From positions 1 through 20,691 of the forward strand of contig JALRKI010000131.1 of NCBI GenBank assembly GCA_023254815.1: DNA of 20,691 bases, written 5' to 3'. The notes beneath the pieces were generated by a model. The model saw nothing but the letters and a program-made list of their open reading frames with translations, ran no database searches and was not told the origin of the DNA. Shown piece by piece: positions 15,563-20,691 of this stretch. Every line of letters starts with the position of its first letter. Within the stretch, counting starts at the first letter, position 1. This DNA is from Flavobacteriaceae bacterium. GTDB lineage: Bacteria; Bacteroidota; Bacteroidia; Flavobacteriales; Flavobacteriaceae. The position numbers were made by a program, and so were the translations under genes.

Positions 15563-18388
15563 ATGAAAAAAATCATTTTTGGATTATTGTTATTAACTGC
15601 GTTTAGTGTTTTCTCACAAACGGGTAGAGTCACAGGACAAATTAATGACGGAGAATTCAACGAACCAATGTCTTTTGCATCGGTATTGATCAAAAATACA
15701 ACTACTGGAGTGACCTCAGACTTTGATGGCAACTACTCATTGGAGCTCGAAAAAGGAGTTTATACCTTAATTTTTTCTTACGTTGGGTATGCTGCAGTCG
15801 AAATTACTGAGGTCAATGTGGAACCTGGACAAGAAACAATTGTCAATACGACTTTATTTCCAAATTCACTCGAAACAGTTTTGATTTCAACAACTGCTCG
15901 TCAAAACACCGCCACAGCGATACTGAGTTTACAAAAAGAATCTGCTACATTACTTGACGGATTATCCATTGAAAGCATAAAGAAAACTGGCGCTGGCGAT
16001 GTCGCTGGAGCTATCAAAAACGTCCCTGGCGTTTCGGTTGAAGGAGGCAAATACGTCTATGTTCGAGGACTTGGTGATCGCTATACCAAAACCATGCTAA
16101 ACGGCATGGATATACCGGGATTGGATCCTGATAGAAATAGTCTTCAATTGGACATTTTCCCCACCAACATTTTAGATAATTTATTGGTTGTCAAATCTGC
16201 ATCAGCTGAATATCCTGCCGATTTTACTGGAGGAATCGTTGACATTGTAACAAAGGACTTTCCTTCAAACGCTGCTCATAGCATTTCAATTGGAACTGGC
16301 TATAATTCCAGTATGCATTTTAAAAACAATTTTTTGAGCTACAAAGGATCTGCTACAGACGCATTTGGATTTGACAACGGACAACGCAATCGGCCGATTA
16401 GCCGGTATCAACCCATCCCAGGAACCTTTGAAAACAACTCTGCTTTGACTACCCTCACCAATTTGTTCGACAAGCAATTGGCCGCCGATAGAGGAACTAG
16501 TGGAAACGATTTCAGTTTTGGGTTTACGACTGGAAATCAATTTAACCTAAAGAATGGCAAACAATGGGGATACCAAGTAGCGTCATCTTACAACAATGAA
16601 ACTGTTTTATACAGCAATAGAATTGATGGTACCTATCAAAAGGATCCCGATTCGAGCGTGCTTGAACCAATTGCCACGCGCACTACCGTTGGAAATGAAG
16701 GCATTGTTTCGGTGCTCTGGAACACCATGGCTGGAGTAGTCTTTAAGGGACAAACAGCCAAGTACAAACTGAATCTTGTCCATATACAAAATGGCGAATC
16801 TTCGGCTGGTTATTTTGAGCAAGCTTTGTCTCAAGACGGTGTTGGTGGAGGTGGATTTGAGACCATTTTTAAGGATGCACTACTCTACACTCAGCGTTCC
16901 GTGTCAAGTGCATTGTTAGCAGGCAAACACTCGGGGGAGAGCGATTGGGTAATTGAATGGAAACTGGCCCCTACGCTAAATGTTGTTTTGGACAAAGACC
17001 ATCGCATTACGCCACTTAGATACACTCAAGAAGGTACTTACGTCATCAGCCCTAGCGCTTCAAGTTTTCCCATCCGAATTTGGCGCGAACTGATGGAGTT
17101 CAATGGAGTTGCCAAAATCGATTTCCTGAATAAAACAAAACTATTCGATCGACCTGCCAAGGTCAAATTTGGTGCTGGAATAACTTACAAGAATCGGGAA
17201 TTCAAAACCGATGATTTTACCTTCAATTCTACTACCCAAATAGTTGAAGCGGGCAATTCGAACAATTTGCTGTCAGAAAACAACTTATGGACAACATCCA
17301 ATCAGTCAGGAACATTCTTGGTTTATGGAGACAGTTACGACCCAGCGAACAGCTATGACGGAGAACAAATTATTGGGAGTGTGTACGGTTCAACAGAATT
17401 TAAAATGTCGGACCACTTCAACGTGGTCGCAGGCTTGAGGCTGGAGTCATTTCAATCACTTTATACGGGTCTTGACAAAAATCAAGACACCAACGTTTAT
17501 GATTATTTAGATCGCGAGAAGGTTATTGAGAAGGTTAATCTCTTTCCATCCCTCAATTTGATTTACAATTTATCGGAACAAACCAACATCAGAGGCTCTG
17601 TATCACAAACTACAGCTCGCCCTTCATTTAAAGAAGCCTCTAGCGCTCAAGTGTTTGACCCCATCACCAATCGTTTGTTCATAGGTAATCTCAACCTTAA
17701 ACCCTCATATATTACCAATATCGATTTGAGATACGAAAATTTTGGAGAACAAGGTCAAATGTATGCTTTCAGTGCTTTTTACAAAAATTTTAGAGATCCT
17801 ATAGAGCTCACTTTTTTCAAAACTGCACCAGATCAGATTACGCCTCAAAATTTAGGCAGTTCAAAGGTGTTCGGTGTCGAAGCAGAGTTTAGAAAAAATT
17901 TAGGTTTTATCATCGAAGAGTTCAAACACCTGCAATTCAATTTGAATGTTTCCCTTATCGAGTCTAAATTGAAAATGTCGGACAGTGAATACCAGCGACG
18001 TCTGCTTGCAGCTCGAGATGGAGAAAACATTGAGAGAAACAGACAGTTACAAGGTCAGGCGCCTTTCCTAATCAATTCTGGATTGGATTATACAAACCCT
18101 GATTATGGCTTTCAAATGGGTGTATTTTTCAACGTGCAAGGTGAATCTCTAGAGGTTGTAGGAACTGGAGTAGTGCCAGATGTTTACACTCAGCCATTCT
18201 TTGGACTAAACACCACAGCTAGCAAGTCTTTTGGATCGAAAAACAATTCTAAGATCAGTTTGAAAATAACCAACTTACTTAATGAGAAAAGAGAAAGCGT
18301 TTATCAATCCTTTGGTGCAAAGAGTCAATTGTTTTCTCAACTTCAGCCAGGAAGCTCGGTGATTTTGTCCTATGGACTAACTTTTTAA
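15563..18388 (+). CDS. TonB-dependent outer membrane receptor with CarboxypepD_reg-like domain
   Basis: A 941-residue outer membrane transporter. The ATG at 15563 opens a clear signal peptide (MKKIIFGLLLLTAFSVFS, cleavage before QTG); the open frame extends upstream to a GTG at 15509, inside the preceding hairpin, which is not credible. Residues about 22-105 form a CarboxypepD_reg-like (beta-sandwich) domain typical of Bacteroidota receptors. A plug domain follows (about 130-240) with NVPGVSVEGG, the YVRGLGDRY loop and the plug-end motif GGIVDIVTKDFP. The remaining 700 residues alternate aromatic strands and polar loops as a 22-strand barrel and end in a terminal Phe (YGLTF). No SusD-like partner is present; the upstream beta-helix lipoprotein takes that position. 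The ligand is unknown. Confidence 0.95.
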   Translation: MKKIIFGLLLLTAFSVFSQTGRVTGQINDGEFNEPMSFASVLIKNTTTGVTSDFDGNYSLELEKGVYTLIFSYVGYAAVEITEVNVEPGQETIVNTTLFPNSLETVLISTTARQNTATAILSLQKESATLLDGLSIESIKKTGAGDVAGAIKNVPGVSVEGGKYVYVRGLGDRYTKTMLNGMDIPGLDPDRNSLQLDIFPTNILDNLLVVKSASAEYPADFTGGIVDIVTKDFPSNAAHSISIGTGYNSSMHFKNNFLSYKGSATDAFGFDNGQRNRPISRYQPIPGTFENNSALTTLTNLFDKQLAADRGTSGNDFSFGFTTGNQFNLKNGKQWGYQVASSYNNETVLYSNRIDGTYQKDPDSSVLEPIATRTTVGNEGIVSVLWNTMAGVVFKGQTAKYKLNLVHIQNGESSAGYFEQALSQDGVGGGGFETIFKDALLYTQRSVSSALLAGKHSGESDWVIEWKLAPTLNVVLDKDHRITPLRYTQEGTYVISPSASSFPIRIWRELMEFNGVAKIDFLNKTKLFDRPAKVKFGAGITYKNREFKTDDFTFNSTTQIVEAGNSNNLLSENNLWTTSNQSGTFLVYGDSYDPANSYDGEQIIGSVYGSTEFKMSDHFNVVAGLRLESFQSLYTGLDKNQDTNVYDYLDREKVIEKVNLFPSLNLIYNLSEQTNIRGSVSQTTARPSFKEASSAQVFDPITNRLFIGNLNLKPSYITNIDLRYENFGEQGQMYAFSAFYKNFRDPIELTFFKTAPDQITPQNLGSSKVFGVEAEFRKNLGFIIEEFKHLQFNLNVSLIESKLKMSDSEYQRRLLAARDGENIERNRQLQGQAPFLINSGLDYTNPDYGFQMGVFFNVQGESLEVVGTGVVPDVYTQPFFGLNTTASKSFGSKNNSKISLKITNLLNEKRESVYQSFGAKSQLFSQLQPGSSVILSYGLTF

Positions 18389-18435
18389 AAGCTACTTACA
18401 GAAGGGGGTTCTCCGTTTTGGGAGGCCTCCTTCAT

Positions 18436-18453
18436 GGCTTTGAAAGCCCTTTT
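18436..18453 (+). terminator. Possible intrinsic terminator after the TonB-receptor gene
   Basis: GGCTTT (18436-18441) and AAAGCC (18443-18448) form a short GC-containing hairpin followed by C and four Ts (18450-18453), 47 nt after the receptor stop. Just upstream lie a perfect palindrome, GGAGGCCTCC (18421-18430), and a CTCC/GGAG stem (18411-18424). The 208-bp gap between the receptor stop and the GIY-YIG stop holds no convincing gene. Confidence 0.35.
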
Positions 18454-18596
18454 AAAGATGGAAAACTCATAGATTGGTCTTGGCAGAGTAGAAGTCAAAA
18501 ACGATTCTTCTAGGCAAATATTTCGATGTCTGGCATTGAAAATGGAGTAGGTTGGAACGGTCATGGTCAATAATTGAATAGCTTGGGAATTAATCC

Positions 18597-18887
18597 CTAA
18601 GTTAACCAATATTTTGGCAAATCCTTCCACCTCGGATTCATTTTTTCTATCCATTTGACAATTTGAAACAGACTTGACTTTGTCATTACTTCTTGGCGAA
18701 ACAAGGCGTCTTTTTCAGAAACATACTTTTCGTAATAGACCAAAGTTTTACATTCCTTAGGCCATGAATTGTCTTGACATTGATTTTTAGAGTGCTTGAT
18801 CATCTGAGACTTAAGATCAGTAGTATATCCGAAGTAAAATTTGCTGCGATTCTTGTTGGTCAATATGTAGGCACATGGATTTTTCAT
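18597..18887 (-). CDS. GIY-YIG-domain protein, divergent at catalytic positions
   Basis: A 96-residue protein of the small GIY-YIG (UvrC N-terminal-like) family, normal in length. The two signature strands are visible as AYIL (residues 6-9) and FYFG (17-20), followed by YTTDLK, H32, the LVYYEKY strand and the family's usual ending, WIEKMNPRWKDLP. Active members have Arg in DLxxR and Glu in the ExAxxRE helix. Here the aligned residues are Q28 (DLKSQ) and Q65 (FRQE), with E66 next to the latter. Catalysis may therefore be lost or altered. The role of these small proteins is largely unknown; DNA-repair or mobile-element links have been suggested for relatives. A cluster of palindromes lies upstream. 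The alignment was done by eye. Confidence 0.85.
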   Translation of the reverse strand: MKNPCAYILTNKNRSKFYFGYTTDLKSQMIKHSKNQCQDNSWPKECKTLVYYEKYVSEKDALFRQEVMTKSSLFQIVKWIEKMNPRWKDLPKYWLT

Positions 18888-18924
18888 AACCTAGGGAATT
18901 GAATTGAAAATAATCACCATATAA

Positions 18925-18982
18925 TTTAGATAAATCTAAAAAAGGCTAAAAGTTAACTTTAGTAATAAATAGATAAATCTAT
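18925..18982. repeat. Cluster of three palindromes upstream of the GIY-YIG gene
   Basis: Within 58 bp are TTTAGAT-aa-ATCTAAA (18925-18940), the perfect palindrome AAAGTTAACTTT (18949-18960) and ATAGAT-aa-ATCTAT (18969-18982). The first and third share the 12-mer TAGATAAATCTA, with centres about 43 bp apart. They lie 38-95 bp upstream of the GIY-YIG start at 18887, a plausible operator position. The region is very AT-rich, which raises the chance of accidental palindromes, but the exact reuse of a 12-mer is notable. Confidence 0.5.
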
Positions 18983-19060
18983 ATTCTTGGTATTCAAAGG
19001 ATTAAAACCTCAGATGGAAATAGAAATCCAGTGATAAGTGCATCAAAGTATTGTAAATCT

Positions 19061-19084
19061 ATTCTTTTCAATTGATAAAAGAAT
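19061..19084 (-). terminator. AT-rich hairpin downstream of the OmpA-family gene
   Basis: ATTCTTTT (19061-19068) and AAAAGAAT (19077-19084) form a perfect 8-bp inverted repeat with an 8-bp loop, 40 nt beyond the stop of the OmpA-family gene in its direction of transcription. It may end that transcript, but it lacks GC pairs and a following T-run, so support is weak. The rest of 18888-19123 is AT-rich with no open frame of note apart from the palindromes listed separately. Confidence 0.25.
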
Positions 19085-19123
19085 TGATTTTATAACCTAA
19101 AATCGGGAAAATCTATGATGAAG

Positions 19124-20691
19124 TTAATTTTGGGGGAAAATGAAGTATTCAACCCTTCTATTTATTGCGTGTTCTGCTTCAGAACAATCAACCTCATCGG
19201 CACAATGATTAAGGAGATTGGACTCTCCAAAACCAAAATGTTCGAGCCTTGATGGAGAAATGCCTTTTTTAATCAAATAACTTTTTACAGCATAGGCTCG
19301 AAGTTCACTTAGATTCATGTTGTACTCTCTCGTTCCTCTGGAATCTGTATAAGCTCTAATTTGCACTTGAAGATTGTCATCTTTTTTTAATAGCTTCACC
19401 ATGGCGTCCAGATAAACTTTGTTTGTCTCTGAAATTTCAAAGCTGTTGTATTCGAACAAAACTTGATCTCCAATTAAGGACGGCGTTTGATCGTTAGATA
19501 CCAATTCTGAATCCTCCTCTGTTAAGTCATTTGAACTCAGTTCGTCACTGACAGTAACCTCTTGCTTTGGATTTTGGGTTGATTCATTCTGAAGTCTGAC
19601 AATATCAAGATCATTCAGATTAAAAGTGTATATCACGTCTGTTCCTGTTCTGTTGGAACTAAAATAGGCTGTTTGGTTCGCATCATCTAGTAAAAACGAA
19701 AAGTCATCGGAGTTCGAATTAACAACTCCTCCAAGATTTTCTGGATTTGAAAATGATTCCCCAACTTTGGTCGCTCTAAACAAATCCAAACCTCCCATAT
19801 TATCATGTCCTTGAGAAGAAAAATACAAGGCATCGTTTGTTAAGAAAGGGAAACCCTCGTTTGAAGGTGAATTTATTTCGGGGCCTAATGCTTCTGCTTG
19901 TCCGAAAGTACCATCTTCGAAACGTGGCACTCTGTATAGGTCCATATTATTGAAAGAGTCGACATTGGAAGTGAAATAAACATATTTTTCATCCACACTA
20001 AGAGCGGGGTGTCCGTTAAAAAAGCCTTTAAAATTAAATGACACGGGACCAACTTCGTTCCATTCTCCATCATCATTTTTTCTGGCCTCATAGATCAAGA
20101 CATTATTGAGTTGTTTGGCCCGTTTTGTTGCTCTAATGGTCGAAAATTCATTTCGAGTATAGTACATGCTTTTTCCATCCGATGTAAAAATAGCATCACT
20201 TTCATTGAATGCGGTATCCAAATTTTGAGAAAAGTCTCTCAAGGCACGTGACGTGGCATCTAGCACAACAATTTTAGTATATGGTTCTTTGGTAGATTTC
20301 CTTTTTCCGTTTCCCTCTATTGTTGTAATTATTAGTTCTTTGGTTTCTTGATTCAAAGCCGTGGGAAAAAGCACAGTTCTTGTGATGTCAGTCAAAACTG
20401 AAAGACTCAAATTTGTGTTGAGCCCCTGAAGATCCTCAACTATAGTCGAAGAGCTTTTGAAAATGCTATTGTCGTTTGTAAGTCTTTGATATTCACTGAG
20501 CCAATAATCTGAATCTTCAAATTGTCCTATAGATTTCAAGGCATGGGATAAATCCAAAATATCGGCCGGAGGAAGCACATTGAGACTATCCTCATCCATA
20601 AATAATGAATAGTGATGTATAGCTGACCTATAGTCCGAAAACATGTAATAATCTCGCGCCAAATTGAGGTTGACCGACAAATTTTTAAATG
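19124..20691 (-). CDS. OmpA-family protein with TPR and PD40 propeller, 5' end beyond window
   Basis: The frame is open through the right edge of the window (522 codons visible), so the start and signal peptide are missing; a TTG at 20680 is in frame but need not be the start. The visible part begins with TPR-like helices (LARDYYMFSDYRSAIHHY), then a PD40 beta-propeller region with repeated blocks such as VYFTSN, ALYFSSQG and AYFSSNRTG (roughly the middle third). A Ser/Glu/Asp-rich linker precedes a C-terminal OmpA domain with TDSRG and LSELRAYAVKSYL, the Asp and Arg that bind peptidoglycan diaminopimelate. Such proteins anchor outer membrane complexes to peptidoglycan. Relatives include T9SS PorE and OmpA proteins paired with PorP/SprF, but the partner gene would lie outside the window. 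Confidence 0.9.
   Translation of the reverse strand, partial: FKNLSVNLNLARDYYMFSDYRSAIHHYSLFMDEDSLNVLPPADILDLSHALKSIGQFEDSDYWLSEYQRLTNDNSIFKSSSTIVEDLQGLNTNLSLSVLTDITRTVLFPTALNQETKELIITTIEGNGKRKSTKEPYTKIVVLDATSRALRDFSQNLDTAFNESDAIFTSDGKSMYYTRNEFSTIRATKRAKQLNNVLIYEARKNDDGEWNEVGPVSFNFKGFFNGHPALSVDEKYVYFTSNVDSFNNMDLYRVPRFEDGTFGQAEALGPEINSPSNEGFPFLTNDALYFSSQGHDNMGGLDLFRATKVGESFSNPENLGGVVNSNSDDFSFLLDDANQTAYFSSNRTGTDVIYTFNLNDLDIVRLQNESTQNPKQEVTVSDELSSNDLTEEDSELVSNDQTPSLIGDQVLFEYNSFEISETNKVYLDAMVKLLKKDDNLQVQIRAYTDSRGTREYNMNLSELRAYAVKSYLIKKGISPSRLEHFGFGESNLLNHCADEVDCSEAEHAINRRVEYFIFPQN

Noticed and set aside
18385..18654. 89-codon open frame on the minus strand between the TonB receptor and the GIY-YIG gene
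   Set aside because: It begins inside the GIY-YIG coding sequence, overlaps its last 58 bases and runs over the terminator-like hairpins to the receptor stop. The translation shows no recognisable domain, signal peptide or membrane segment.

Overview
The window looks like chromosomal DNA of a member of the Bacteroidota, most likely a Flavobacteriia-type marine or environmental bacterium. Four things point this way: a secreted metallopeptidase ending in a type IX secretion (T9SS) sorting domain; a TonB-dependent receptor with an N-terminal CarboxypepD_reg-like domain; an OmpA protein built as TPR, PD40 propeller and OmpA domain; and several TAnnTTTG-type -7 boxes in place of the E. coli -10 box. 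The DNA is moderately AT-rich. I see no rRNA, tRNA, CRISPR array, insertion sequence or prophage gene.

Layout from left to right. (1) 1-798, minus strand: the N-terminal 266 codons of a trans-polyprenyl diphosphate synthase, cut by the window edge. (2) 927-7563, plus strand: a tightly packed four-gene efflux operon of TetR regulator, TolC-like outer membrane factor, lipoprotein membrane-fusion protein and RND pump. A 10-bp perfect inverted repeat brackets the -33 box ahead of tetR, so the repressor probably controls its own operon. (3) 7612-9607, plus strand: aspartyl-tRNA synthetase aspS, then a 79-aa two-helix membrane protein. (4) 14039-9588, minus strand: dGTPase-like HD hydrolase (dgt), a secreted M36 fungalysin-type peptidase and the tRNA adenosine deaminase tadA. 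tadA meets the 79-aa gene tail to tail with a 20-bp overlap. (5) 14252-18388, plus strand: a predicted beta-helix surface lipoprotein followed by a large TonB-dependent receptor, with a 12-bp hairpin between them. (6) 18887-18597, minus strand: a small GIY-YIG-domain protein whose two key catalytic positions both appear to be Gln, preceded by a cluster of palindromes. (7) 20691-19124, minus strand: an OmpA-family TPR/PD40 protein whose 5' end lies beyond the window.

Most of this is ordinary housekeeping and envelope biology for the phylum. The least explained parts are the beta-helix lipoprotein and TonB receptor pair, which looks like an uptake or surface-binding system without a known ligand, and the palindrome cluster with the divergent GIY-YIG gene. 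I found no clear evidence of a wholly new kind of system.
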